DNA of 42,172 nt from Chara braunii (taxonomy: Eukaryota > Streptophyta > Charophyceae > Charales > Characeae), in NCBI GenBank assembly GCA_003427395.1, contig BFEA01000020.1:741507-783678 (forward strand), written 5' to 3'. The translations under genes and the position numbers were made by a program. Below the pieces are notes generated by a model, which did not search any database, was not told the origin of the DNA, and saw only the letters and a list, made by a program, of their open reading frames with translations. This document shows positions 40,303 through 42,172 of the stretch, piece after piece. Each line of letters starts with the position of its first letter. Positions within the stretch are counted from its first letter, which is position 1.

Positions 40303-41126
40303 TTGTATGGCTGTTATTGTGCTCAAGTCTTGTTTGCAGAACCTACATTCAAGCAGAGCCTGTCACTCAATCAAACCGTGTCATATGCACACATTTTAGT
40401 GCACCTCGTCAGCAAAGTTCATTTTGATTTTGAAGCATCTGCTATGGAGAGGAGCTGCCCTTGTGAATCTTTCCGATGCTGATGTTTATGTTGTATGCCT
40501 GGTATTGTGCTCAGTCTTGCTTGCAGAACCCAAAATTCAAGAGGAGTTTGTCATTCAATCAAACTGTGTCATACTCGTCAGGTGGACTGGTGGATGGAGG
40601 TTTGAAGGATGCTGTGGCATCGCGCACTGTTGCTTCTACTCACACGGTGCGTCGGCCCTCGGTTCCATTTGGAAGTCCCCCTCCGTGCAAATCTGTCTCA
40701 TCGCCTCTTGCGGCCCTGCCGCCACCGACACCTCCTGAAATGCCGGAGTCGCAAAATGCCTTGAATGGTAGGTTTTCCATTTTTGCTAGGTCTCCTATCA
40801 GAGGGGTCTCTCAAGCATCGAGCAATTAGCGACATCAGCGTATCTTTTTGATTGTGCTGTATTGGCTGACTGGCGACAACATCCACGCATTACCTCTAGT
40901 TTCTAAATGAAGTTAGATAGCAACATCTTTCCTTGCAGAGATGTGCATGATCATCTACTGTCCAGAACTCCCATTGCCGGTGAATGTTCCAGAAGATCCG
41001 TGTGCAGAAGCTGGTGATCATCTACATGCGCTAGGTGGAATTGTCAGGCGCCTGGTGTGGAGAAGAAGGGTCCATCAATTACATGATGGCTCACCAGTGA
41101 CAACAGCCAGAACATTTGTAAACTGA
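11629..41126 (+). CDS. BAR-domain protein gene (plant At2g33490-like), 5' end missing
   Basis: Five blocks join without a frame break: 11675 (or 11629)-11891, 14651-14833, 28194-29855, 40527-40767 and 40939-41126, giving about 829 residues and a terminal TGA. The first two match the later helices of the BAR domain in plant 'hydroxyproline-rich' BAR proteins, for example KEDYDEFTMQFGCRMTALEQ and KKPRSLISQAMKYHHAQ, then KFFSNGMMSVQSIEPFMRQT. The third is a long, disordered Ser/Pro-rich region with repeated KSGPL motifs and a PPPRLPSSPPISPIASP segment. BAR domains bind and bend membranes as dimers, so a peripheral membrane role is expected. Introns of 2.8, 13.4, 10.7 and 0.2 kb are filled with transposable elements. 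The start of the BAR domain and the promoter are not seen. The family call is firm for the first two blocks; the joins rest on splice sites and phase only. Confidence 0.62.
12090..12280 (+). repeat. Duplicated intron segment, left part
   Basis: This copy resembles the end of the same intron at about 14480-14640: AAATGTATGGTGTGTCAGGG here corresponds to AAATGTACGGTGTGTCATTG there, and GGCTTTCTTA here to GACTTTCTTA there. It is split from its right part (13209-13246) by the TIR transposon. It is a partial duplication of intron 3' end plus exon head. Confidence 0.65.
12281..13208. mobile_element. 928 bp TIR transposon with TA target duplication
   Basis: The ends are AACCACCACTACCTCCGAGC and its exact reverse complement. 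The match extends for 26 bp and is flanked on each side by TA. The empty site is visible in the paralogous sequence near 14638 (CTTTCTTATTGCTCTCAG), where no element is present. TA duplication fits Tc1/mariner-like or similar non-autonomous elements. Inside are repeated GTGAGTAT...CTCAGTGAGGGCGTTTC modules near 12508 and 12628 and a weaker one near 12784. No transposase ORF is visible, so it must depend on an enzyme made elsewhere. Confidence 0.8.
13209..13246 (+). pseudogene. Decoy copy of the exon 2 head
   Basis: TTGCTCAG followed by CTG AAG TTC TTC TCC AAT GGT ATG repeats the acceptor and first eight codons of the exon at 14651 (LKFFSNGM here, TKFFSNGM there). The copy then runs into intron-like sequence (CAGTTCTCTTTCATTCTACG) already seen at 12229, and no donor follows. 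It is a truncated exon duplicate. Confidence 0.75.
13480..13512. repeat. (GA)n microsatellite
   Basis: About 16 GA units within intron 1 of the BAR gene, followed by a C/T-rich stretch to about 13835. Confidence 0.95.
13839..14034. mobile_element. MITE-like foldback in intron 1
   Basis: TACCTTCTTCCCCTGAACAT (13839-13858) is nearly the reverse complement of ATGTTCGGGGGAAGAAGGTA (14015-14034). The interior is AT-rich, with several ATTCGAATAGAAC-like and CATATGTG motifs. About 196 bp, non-coding. Confidence 0.65.
14313..14425. mobile_element. 113 bp MITE with 38 bp terminal inverted repeats
   Basis: The left end begins ACTACCGTCTTCACCCGAAT; the right end is its reverse complement apart from about four mismatches over 38 bp. 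TCA flanks both sides and may be the target duplication. It lies 225 bp upstream of the BAR exon at 14651, within the intron. Confidence 0.75.
14651..14833 (+). CDS. BAR gene exon: end of BAR domain
   Basis: 61 codons between the acceptor TTGCTCTCAG and the donor CAG/GTATGG, phase 0 at both ends. Reads TKFFSNGMMSVQSIEPFMRQ, then TAQQNHMDLHEAM and an acidic tail SDDDGLASSSDMD. In plant BAR proteins the segment after H-H-A-Q is L-x-F-F-x-x-G-x-x-S-L-x-x-x-E-P, followed by x-x-Q-Q-H-I-D and an acidic stretch. The correspondence is residue for residue in spacing, and it follows directly from the preceding exon. Confidence 0.82.
14925..15175. repeat. Dispersed repeat B, copy 1 (ends in TATAAAT)
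   Basis: This segment and 15885-16135 are direct repeats, sharing GGCAAAACCAG, GACTTCAGGCCAG, CTGCGCTTGGCCT and TTTTGGTGATGGG blocks in the same order. Both end near a TATA-like element (TTATAAATGG here, GATATAAGC there). No coding region is recognised. Confidence 0.7.
15885..16135. repeat. Dispersed repeat B, copy 2
   Basis: Second copy of the segment at 14925-15175, 960 bp downstream in the same orientation, with an A-rich insertion near 15990-16010. The DNA between the copies (15180-15880) contains no recognisable gene. Confidence 0.7.
16190..17160 (+). repeat. Interspersed repeat C, copy 1
   Basis: Begins TTCTGGGCTAAGGCCCC, followed by GTGCCCGCCCTAAGTGAAGG. The same order of blocks recurs at 38830-39730, including a late segment with CTGTAGGTAGGAT/TTGTGTTGGTGTGGCC/GGATGGTTTCTC counterparts. 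A reverse-oriented partial copy is at 19030-19570. Non-coding, class unknown. Confidence 0.65.
17161..18083. other. No recognisable gene
   Basis: GC-rich intronic DNA of the BAR gene with short unconvincing open frames. CATAGCTGCTTTG repeats at about 17982 and 18024 within a duplicated TTGTCCTTTG(G/C)ACAGGAG(T/G)G stretch. Confidence 0.5.
18084..18680 (-). pseudogene. Ty3/gypsy reverse transcriptase-RNase H fragment
   Basis: On the minus strand: LLRQDKFKISREKCEFGGFG, then RVLYLGHEIFVEGLKPNDAK and WPRPQSVTEMRSFLGM, then after a frame break WEWTDRCEAALTHHEVLKLP and VVTMDASQYGIGAVLAQQEG, ending SRPVEYMSKKMPSQKLA. This is the thumb of the RT and the start of RNase H, with the MDAS motif containing a catalytic Asp. 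The frame changes near 18430. The protein is cut off at an (ATT)n run (18153-18173) and, at its 5' side, by a primer-binding-site-like sequence, so it is a deletion remnant. Confidence 0.85.
18677..18696 (-). other. Primer-binding site fused to RT fragment
   Basis: The 20 bases read TTGCAATTTGGTATCGGAGC on the minus strand, identical to 10481-10500. Here they run straight into RT coding sequence (EHVQ...), with no gag, protease or RT palm between. This suggests an internally deleted, non-autonomous element with the LTR to the right (18697 onwards). Confidence 0.5.
18951..19013. repeat. 32 bp tandem duplication
   Basis: TGACGTCAACAGCTTCCCAA begins at 18951 and 18983, and both copies continue through GTACGAGCAGA. 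It contains TGACGTCA, a palindromic bZIP-type core, in each copy. Confidence 0.9.
19030..19570 (-). repeat. Interspersed repeat C, inverted partial copy
   Basis: On the minus strand it carries the CGCCCTAAGTGAAGGCAGGC block and other blocks found at 16190-16760 and 38850-39350. Open frames of 100-136 residues here are not conserved between copies and are not called. Confidence 0.6.
19728..19979 (+). pseudogene. nad2: Mitochondrial nad2 3' end (NUMT)
   Basis: The frame reads CGAYLLALIGVVNSVISCFY, then YVRFVKVVYFETPKTWIFYK and LLLAITLFFITFFFLYPSPL, ending YQMALSLFL and stop. This is the C-terminus of NADH dehydrogenase subunit 2, a hydrophobic core subunit of mitochondrial complex I, as found in charophyte and land-plant mitochondria. 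Only about 80 residues are present, starting abruptly. The surrounding DNA shifts to AT-rich for several hundred bases, unlike its GC-rich neighbours. The natural reading is nuclear DNA of mitochondrial origin, open but without the rest of the gene. An assembly chimera with organelle DNA is possible. Confidence 0.82.
19980..20260 (+). other. Probable continuation of the mitochondrial insert
   Basis: AT-rich DNA follows the nad2 stop, with an inverted GTTTCGAGC/GACGAAAC-like motif and the pair GCGCAGC/GCTGCGCG that could form hairpins. The open frame 20058-20258 includes MYILTTNDNEKSYIIQILLK, but I do not recognise it. The right border is uncertain, near 20170-20260, where GC content rises. 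Confidence 0.4.
20541..20622. repeat. (ATCA)n interrupted tetranucleotide repeat
   Basis: Repeated CAAT/ATCA units with GATC-type interruptions, about 80 bp. A similar, longer array in the opposite sense lies at 36848-37350. Confidence 0.9.
20852..21740 (-). mobile_element. Ty3/gypsy-type LTR, copy 1 (truncated)
   Basis: Its left end TGATGCGACATCCCATCATA matches the left end of the LTR at 33596 (TGACGCGACATCCCATCATA). Many blocks follow in the same order: ACATGGAAGAAA, GAGAAGACC, GATCGCAA and a repeated GCAGGTATGGCCTCC. Its right part (21510-21740) also matches 25530-25760. The homology stops near 21740, before the LTR start TGTTACATGC seen in the other copies. It contains a (GAA)n run at about 21131. 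Confidence 0.7.
21780..22756 (+). mobile_element. Ty3/gypsy 3' end, left arm of an inverted repeat
   Basis: Bases 21787-21895 encode WFTRKELKTGKSVVLRYEAA then a stop, matching the chromodomain-like pol C-terminus found on the minus strand at 24381-24187. The downstream non-coding DNA to 22756 is the reverse complement, imperfectly, of 23199-24180. So the 3' end of one element lies on the + strand, tail to tail with another on the minus strand. Confidence 0.7.
22757..22960 (+). mobile_element. LTR-like segment starting TGTTATGAACC
   Basis: It begins exactly where the left arm of the 1 kb inverted repeat ends. About 190-200 bases are the reverse complement, with mismatches, of the segment ending at 25526 (shared GACCAACACTCGCTCACATA / GACCAACGCTCGCTCACATA and ATGACAGAA blocks). 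A TG start is typical of an LTR. The remaining 22960-23198 is unrecognised. Confidence 0.5.
23199..24186 (-). mobile_element. Right arm of inverted repeat: 3' non-coding part of a gypsy element
   Basis: Begins GAAGCGCCACCTTGAAACAG and matches the reverse complement of 22756 and leftwards. It lies directly downstream, on the minus strand, of the chromodomain-like pol end. The 182-codon minus-strand open frame at 23049-23597 belongs to this repeat. Its counterpart in the left arm is shorter and broken, so it is not called as a gene. Confidence 0.65.
24187..25260 (-). pseudogene. Ty3/gypsy integrase and chromodomain-like pol 3' fragment
   Basis: The integrase core lies at 25242-24835: VCADRFSKYAKFIPL (first catalytic Asp), IVSDRDPRF (second Asp) and HPEANGQAEVMNQ (catalytic Glu), then PAQLVYNTFVHSSTGFTPY. 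After frame breaks come RYMGPWQGLDTVGADRFGPS and PAFHASKLLPF (GPY/F-type module, about 24600-24440), then VHYLVKFMYQAHNEDRWFTR (chromodomain-like, 24381-24187). Integrase with a C-terminal chromodomain is typical of plant Ty3/gypsy chromoviruses. The HHCC zinc-binding part, RT and gag are absent at the 5' side. Not functional. Confidence 0.88.
25330..25526 (-). mobile_element. LTR-like segment, reverse copy of 22757-22960
   Basis: On the minus strand it begins TGTTATGAACCTGGTTGC at 25526 and resembles the + strand at 22757 for about 190 bases. Beyond 25330 it gives way to sequence leading into the integrase fragment. It abuts LTR copy 3 at 25527. Confidence 0.5.
25527..25831 (-). mobile_element. 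Ty3/gypsy-type LTR, copy 3 (right part only)
   Basis: Matches 21510-21740 on its left and 34390-34490 on its right. The LTR start, read on the minus strand, is TGTTACATGC at 25831, preceded (25832-25849) by a purine-rich tract CTTCATAAGGAGGCGGGGG, which is a polypurine primer tract. The left portion is missing. Confidence 0.7.
25877..25905. repeat. (GA)n microsatellite
   Basis: Follows a (CG)n-like patch and interrupts the gypsy 3' end shortly after the polypurine tract. Confidence 0.9.
25906..26618. other. No recognised gene
   Basis: A 120-codon open frame lies on the minus strand (26311-26673), with overlapping frames of similar length. I recognise no domain in it, and it runs into the tandem repeat that follows. 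It is left uncalled. Intronic to the BAR gene. Confidence 0.4.
26619..26905. repeat. 144 bp tandem duplication
   Basis: ATTGACCTG begins at 26619 and again at 26763. Both copies contain TCCCTGTTTTTGGATATTCT, a GCAGGATT...CTATGAAGTTG block and GAAAAGAAATTGT. The copies have diverged by small changes. Confidence 0.8.
27127..27632. repeat. Tandem duplication of about 207 bp, second copy carrying a U2 insert
   Basis: GTCAATCTTGCAAGAGGAAG begins at 27127 and 27334. Both units continue through GGATTTCT, ATTCAGCTTAATTACTT, CCAGACTCTCAATCTTGCAC and CCAATGGCATGGGCTTGTAT. Each unit is itself a degenerate double copy. Each contains AAGAGGAAG/GTAAG-type donor-like sites. The second is interrupted by the U2 retropseudogene. 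Confidence 0.8.
27371..27430 (+). pseudogene. U2: U2 snRNA retropseudogene (5' 60 nt, A-tailed)
   Basis: Starts ATACCTTTCTCGGCCTTTTG, the plant U2 5' end, and follows U2 through the branch-point recognition sequence GTGTAGTA (32-39 of the RNA) to AGTTTAATA, with apparent substitutions at RNA positions 30 and 48. After nt 60, an A-rich tail of about 25 bases replaces the Sm site and 3' stem-loops. AAGGGATTTCT occurs directly before (27359-27369) and after (27456-27466), an 11 bp target-site duplication. This is an RNA-mediated, LINE-type insertion of a truncated U2, not a working spliceosomal RNA gene. No plant snRNA promoter (USE, TATA) is seen. Confidence 0.92.
28194..29855 (+). CDS. BAR gene exon: long disordered Ser/Pro-rich region
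   Basis: An open frame of 554 codons begins after AG at 28193 (or 28199) and ends at TTCG/GTGAGC after 29855. Both ends are in phase 0, matching the flanking exons. An in-frame TAA at 28140 limits it on the left. An ATG at 28179 is in frame if this were instead a first exon. It starts IKELPEELPPQWSAVLSGLN, then becomes low in order-promoting residues, with five K-S-(G/A)-P-L motifs about 70-85 residues apart and a Pro-rich block PPPRLPSSPPISPIASPTSG then EVHQLPPPP. Plant BAR proteins of this family have comparable SGPL motifs and an ELHELPRPP-type segment after their BAR domain. Translation continues 14 codons past the donor to a stop. Confidence 0.8.
29900..30360. other. Intronic GC-rich DNA with 45 bp tandem repeat
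   Basis: GCGCAAGTTGATTGCGGG begins at 30118 and 30163. Each copy runs through GTTCAAATTGTTTTGGGGCC. Long G runs could form quadruplexes. No gene is seen. Confidence 0.7.
30455..30590. repeat. 22 bp direct repeats inside broken gag
   Basis: AGCACAACCAATCACTTCGA followed by CA occurs at 30455-30476 and 30569-30590. On the minus strand each reads VEVIGCA in the gag frame. The second CGTCCGCCCC-containing stretch suggests a local duplication that ended the gag homology. Confidence 0.75.
30590..31544 (-). pseudogene. Ty3/gypsy gag protein fragment (Chara type)
   Basis: Begins MVDTRSGTSTSLYTAKQDAK, preceded in frame by 11 residues from 31577. I prefer the MVDTRSG start because gag ORFs in Chara annotations start this way. 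A long charged coiled coil follows (KERKEKEAKKKALMEEQVAK; EEEVEEM), then WAAGLSLGDEEEALMYVPRE, a second coiled coil, and RGQDIALRSIRLGRRDFARE. The frame stops at 30711, but homology resumes in another frame with VKVKFLDSYSGKKEESFHNW, then YVHLQKVAPNEHVEV, the start of a retroviral-type capsid core. It then breaks off at the duplicated CGAAGTGATTGG segment. Gag forms the virus-like particle in the cytoplasm; this copy lacks most of the capsid and the nucleocapsid. Confidence 0.82.
31699..31780. repeat. 41 bp tandem duplication in gag leader
   Basis: Two exact copies (31699-31739 and 31740-31780) of a unit starting GCCGTCACTACAGAACCTGT. Lies in the region 5' of gag on the minus strand. Confidence 0.95.
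32172..32177 (-). promoter_or_regulatory. TATA-box candidate of the gag element
   Basis: On the minus strand the sequence is GGTATAATCTCGCC. It lies about 25 bases downstream of the GTCAA array and about 630 bases upstream of the gag ATG, where an LTR promoter would be expected. The LTR edges themselves are not identified. Confidence 0.4.
32202..32321 (-). promoter_or_regulatory. Array of 11 W-box cores spaced about 11 bp
   Basis: GTCAA occurs at 32202, 32216, 32228, 32239, 32248, 32259, 32271, 32283, 32294, 32305 and 32316. On the minus strand ten of the eleven read TTGACC or TTGACT, the W-box core bound by WRKY factors. Spacings are 14, 12, 11, 9, 11, 12, 12, 11, 11 and 11, close to one helical turn, so the sites face one side of the DNA. 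It may have arisen by tandem expansion of an 11 bp unit. Binding is inferred from motif only. Confidence 0.55.
32340..32520. other. C/T-rich stretch, no gene
   Basis: Pyrimidine-rich on the + strand, including a T15 run near 32408. No feature recognised. Confidence 0.6.
32530..32806. mobile_element. MITE-like foldback, family A, with tandem duplication
   Basis: CCACTACTCACCAAATGTGC (from about 32539) is matched in reverse by the stretch ending GTGACGAGTGGAGCAAGGCC (about 32630-32649). A block containing TCTTCTGCTAGAACATGGAA starts at 32574 and again at 32702, a period of 128 bp. A small inner hairpin CCATACGCCGCCGTATG is present. Non-coding. Confidence 0.65.
32830..33335. other. No recognised gene
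   Basis: Contains an alternating purine-pyrimidine GC-rich patch (about 33124-33195, many CGCG/TGCGC steps) that could adopt Z-form DNA. Only short unconvincing frames. Confidence 0.5.
33335..33595. repeat. C/T-rich tract related to 3500-3900
   Basis: Shares GCCTGATCTCC, TGATCTCCGCCTG and TCCGCCCTATCTCC with the start of the large polypyrimidine tract at 3470-3540. Confidence 0.75.
33596..34490 (-). mobile_element. 3' LTR of a Ty3/gypsy element (complete)
   Basis: About 895 bp. On the minus strand it starts TGTTACATGC (34490) and ends GTCGCGTCA (33596), the TG...CA form of an LTR. It lies immediately downstream of a polypurine tract and of the pol fragment 34510-36386. Partial relatives are at 20852-21740 and 25527-25831. 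It contains GCAGGT-type boundaries and a CTCTCTCTC run, and has no ORF of its own. Confidence 0.82.
34491..34509 (-). other. Polypurine tract (plus-strand primer of the element)
   Basis: Reads CTTCATAAAGAGGGGGGGG on the minus strand and abuts the LTR start. Same arrangement as 25832-25849. Confidence 0.8.
34510..36386 (-). pseudogene. Ty3/gypsy pol fragment: RT end, RNase H, integrase
   Basis: From high to low coordinates: TLKAALLSGEVLRIYDPLLP and TTNASGYGSSAVVEQAW (RNase H start), VTDNNPLVF, WMAFIYQFDFFPDHIPGMSN then RFADALSQRPDHC (RNase H end), RIQEGYLLVHTRGKDFLCVP and LRTRILGEF (integrase linker and zinc-binding region), catalytic core remnants in several frames, then AYNSSIHPAIGMSRFEFAHG, FRAGNLVWVSAAELSLKQDI and LLPKWMGPWPIV (integrase C-terminus). 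At least six frame changes and a 182 bp duplication show decay. It ends at its own PPT and 3' LTR on one side and is cut by a (GA)n run on the other. The element copied itself through RNA; this copy is dead. Confidence 0.88.
35663..36026. repeat. 182 bp tandem duplication in RNase H/integrase region
   Basis: GAGGAGCAATTC begins at 35663 and 35845. Both copies contain GATCTCGAAGGTCGAATAGA and AAACGGTTTGACATCCCC. Because 182 is not a multiple of three, the duplication shifts frame and repeats the SNRFADALS motif. Confidence 0.9.
36387..36467. repeat. (GA)n microsatellite truncating pol
   Basis: About 40 GA units directly interrupt the RT/RNase H coding remnant. A long minus-strand open frame (36470-35316) begins inside this run and is not a real start. 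Confidence 0.95.
36468..36847. other. G-rich DNA, no gene
   Basis: Purine-rich on the + strand with many GGAGG/GGGTGG steps. The 87-codon frame here is compositional. Confidence 0.5.
36848..37350. repeat. (TGAT)n/(ATCA)n region with hairpins
   Basis: Interrupted TGAT/GATT units (36850-36990, 37046-37063, 37248-37263) face ATCA units (37101-37116, 37320-37332). Two foldbacks of similar layout result, each with a G-rich then C-rich loop. Non-coding. Confidence 0.75.
37693..37927 (+). other. Unrecognised open block behind a good splice acceptor
   Basis: CTTTGGCTTTTGCCTTGCAG is followed by an open block including NAPRCTPSITSDITKLFPTT and SRLDTDYFIHPLRGLHNNSG, ending in TGA. To use this frame the preceding exon would have to supply one base, but the BAR exon at 29855 ends in phase 0. 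Joined in phase 0 it would read EMLQDAHPALRLT and stop. It could be an alternative terminal exon or chance. No domain is recognised. Confidence 0.2.
37930..38453. other. No recognised gene
   Basis: Mixed-composition intronic DNA with a short CA-rich patch near 37930-37970. Confidence 0.5.
38454..38660. mobile_element. MITE-like foldback, family A, third site
   Basis: GCCACTCGCCAAATGTACAA (about 38551) faces CATTTGGTGAGTAGTGCGGC and AAGGCC (38627-38651). The flanking CGCAATTACGTCCACAGGTA resembles CACAATTACGTCCAGAGATA at 2107, suggesting that the 1959-2206 foldback and the family A MITE are parts of one larger element. Confidence 0.55.
38830..39730 (+). repeat. Interspersed repeat C, copy 2
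   Basis: Carries TTCTGGGCTAAGGCCCC and GTGCCCGCCCTAAGTGAAGG and continues in parallel with 16190-17160 to a GGGATGGTTACTCGGT-type end. Several 60-140-codon frames occur on both strands but are not shared in frame with the other copies. Confidence 0.65.
39731..40215. other. No recognised gene
   Basis: Contains an A19 run at 40158-40176, preceded by a short open stretch (SVSIDGLPETATEKMETAGV). It could be the A-tail of a retroposed transcript, but no target duplication was found. Confidence 0.4.
40222..40300. repeat. (CG)n(TG)n(AG)n compound microsatellite
   Basis: CG units, then TG units, then about 21 AG units in succession. The first two blocks alternate purine and pyrimidine and could form Z-DNA. 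Confidence 0.95.
40303..40400 (+). pseudogene. Duplicated head of the next BAR exon
   Basis: TTGTATGGCTGTTATTGTGC, then an acceptor-like TTGTTTGCAG and AACCTACATTCAAGCAGAGC, repeat with changes the intron end and exon head at 40490-40580 (TTGCTTGCAG, AACCCAAAATTCAAGAGGAG). The copy meets a stop after about 20 codons (HTF*) and has no donor, so it is a decoy 3' splice site with a truncated exon. Confidence 0.75.
40527..40767 (+). CDS. BAR gene exon: Ser/Pro-rich tail
   Basis: Follows the acceptor GTCTTGCTTGCAG in phase 0 and ends at AATG/GTAGGT, leaving one base. It reads NPKFKRSLSFNQTVSYSSGG, then RRPSVPFGSPPPCKSVSSPL and AALPPPTPPEMPE. The Pro-rich ASPPL/TP-type run resembles the C-terminal end of plant BAR-domain proteins of this family, though weakly. 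Composition agrees with the long exon at 28194. Assignment to the same gene rests on strand, order and phase. Confidence 0.6.
40939..41126 (+). CDS. BAR gene candidate last exon
   Basis: The acceptor TTTCCTTGCAG precedes AG, which with the leftover G of the previous exon makes GAG. The frame is then open as MCMIIYCPELPLPVNVPEDP and ends ARTFVN with TGA at 41124-41126. It is the only one of the three frames without an early stop and is the one phase requires. The peptide has no recognised domain, and the end could differ. Confidence 0.5.
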
Positions 41127-41800
41127 GGCAAGTCCGTCCCAGTCAAGAATGGAGTTTCGAATAGGCAAAAAAGGACTCATGCCAGCAGGTGTCTTACAGC
41201 CTGGGTTCAAGAAAGGCGCAGTGGTTTGTAACGACAGGGGTGCGCCGCGGTGTGTGCAGAGGGCCTGAGTTTGAAATTGCAAAAGGAATATAGAGTGCGA
41301 CCAAACTGCTGTGTATTGTTTCTTTTTTCCCTTTTGGGACTGAAAAGATGAGGCGGCCGCAGTGCTTCTTGAAAATTATAAGCAACCACCAATTATCCTA
41401 GTGTCGTCGTTGCTCATGCGATGGGCTCAAGGGCTAAAAAGGAACATGGCAATGGGCTTGAGTGAAATAAACATGTGGTTTCGTGGTGCTGGACTGCGAT
41501 CAGCGTCAAATGTAGCAAACAAATGAAAGAGGAGTGGTGTGAGCAAGAACGAACTCTTGAAAAGAAGAAATTTGCACAGGCTGGCAGACAATTCTTACCT
41601 GTGACGCTCTTGCCGATAACTAGGCTATTGCAAACGACTCGAAGTGCAGGCCCATGTTTCTGATCTCCATCTCTCTTTTCCAGCGTCCAAGAAGGTGCGC
41701 AGAGAGGGACAGAGGAACGGGACATGTCTTACCCCAAGACTGTCTGCCTCTCTTTCTTCTCAGAACTACATCTACAATACTATAAGAATGGCTAACGTCA
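41127..41800 (+). other. Probable 3' untranslated region or intergenic DNA
   Basis: An AATAAA lies at 41466-41471 and TGTAA-type motifs are near 41117 and 41226; any could be a polyadenylation signal. Acceptor-like CTTTTCCAG (41683) and CTTCTCAG (41764) occur, but no coding exon could be attached. Confidence 0.35.
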
Positions 41801-41801
41801 T

Positions 41802-41937
41802 ATCGCATGACCCAGGTTGCGGTCCGGTCACCACCTGACGACGGCCCAAATCGCAGGCCGATGAGAAACTTTTCTCACCGGCCTGCGATCTGGCCCGTCC
41901 GCAGGTGGTGACCGGCCCGCAATTTGGGCCGTGCGAT
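41802..41937. mobile_element. 136 bp foldback, MITE-like
   Basis: Arms ATCGCATGACCCAGGTTGCG and CGCAATTTGGGCCGTGCGAT are imperfect reverse complements around GAGAAACTTTTCTC. CCGGTCACCACCTG and CAGGTGGTGACCGG pair exactly. Very GC-rich, able to form one long hairpin. No target duplication was resolved. Confidence 0.8.
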
Positions 41938-42091
41938 ACCGGTTCGGCCTGCCCAAACGGCCATTCTGAACGCGCGCCCGCGCCCAGCCCTGAAATCGAC
42001 CTTCGAAGGCCCGCCATTCAAAGGGGCGGGCTTCTTAATCGTCTCGGGCGCGACGGCACGTGATGGCAAGCCACGGCATGCGACGTGCTCA

Positions 42092-42094
<3 letters not shown>

Positions 42095-42172
<78 letters not shown>
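42095..42172. repeat. (CT)n microsatellite at right edge
   Basis: A pure CT run to the last base, the complement of the GA run at the left edge. Confidence 0.95.

Overview
The window looks like nuclear DNA of a streptophyte green alga, most probably the stonewort Chara (C. braunii-like). This is recognition by eye, not a database result. The grounds are a gag protein of the MVDTRSG type that I associate with Chara genome annotations, a plant-type BAR-domain protein gene broken by long introns, a U2 snRNA copy with the plant 5' end, a mitochondrial nad2 fragment of charophyte/land-plant type, and a very high load of microsatellites, MITEs and Ty3/gypsy debris. Both ends of the window are dinucleotide microsatellites (GA at the left, CT at the right), so it may be a complete contig bounded by unassembled repeats.

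Layout. 1-5.9 kb: microsatellites, a tRNA-like SINE remnant, foldback elements and a 2.4 kb polypyrimidine tract. The tract contains an uncut Nextera junction adapter (4258-4295) and an unresolved join, with 71 bp repeated on both sides of one N. 6.0-9.55 kb: a decayed hAT transposase gene (BED finger, DUF659-like core, hAT dimerisation tail, glutamine-rich end). 10.1-11.4 kb: a 98 bp palindrome, a 72 bp tandem repeat and a putative LTR/PBS. 11.6-41.1 kb: the only credible host gene, on the + strand, a homologue of the plant 'hydroxyproline-rich' BAR-domain proteins (the Arabidopsis At2g33490 group). I can place five phase-compatible coding blocks: 11629/11675-11891, 14651-14833, 28194-29855, 40527-40767 and 40939-41126. 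The start of the BAR domain is not convincingly visible and probably lies to the left, apart from a possible 36 nt mini-exon at 9898.

The large introns hold almost everything else. Intron 1 has a 928 bp TIR transposon sitting in a duplicated copy of the exon 2 head, plus two MITEs. The 13 kb intron 2 has LTR-retrotransposon pieces (RT/RNase H, integrase, chromodomain, several LTRs, all on the minus strand except one inverted arm), an interspersed repeat, the nad2 NUMT, and a U2 snRNA retropseudogene with A-tail and 11 bp target-site duplication. The 10.7 kb intron 3 has a minus-strand gag ORF with a striking promoter-like array of 11 GTCAA (W-box core) motifs spaced about 11 bp, a second Ty3/gypsy pol fragment with its 3' LTR, further MITEs and (TGAT)n DNA.

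I see no prokaryote-like operon, no CRISPR and no evidence of a new defence or metabolic system. The most interesting biology is how the BAR gene keeps its reading frame across heavily invaded introns, the repeated partial duplication of splice sites inside those introns, the small retroposed RNA, and the phased W-box array. All calls are by eye: no alignments or searches were run.
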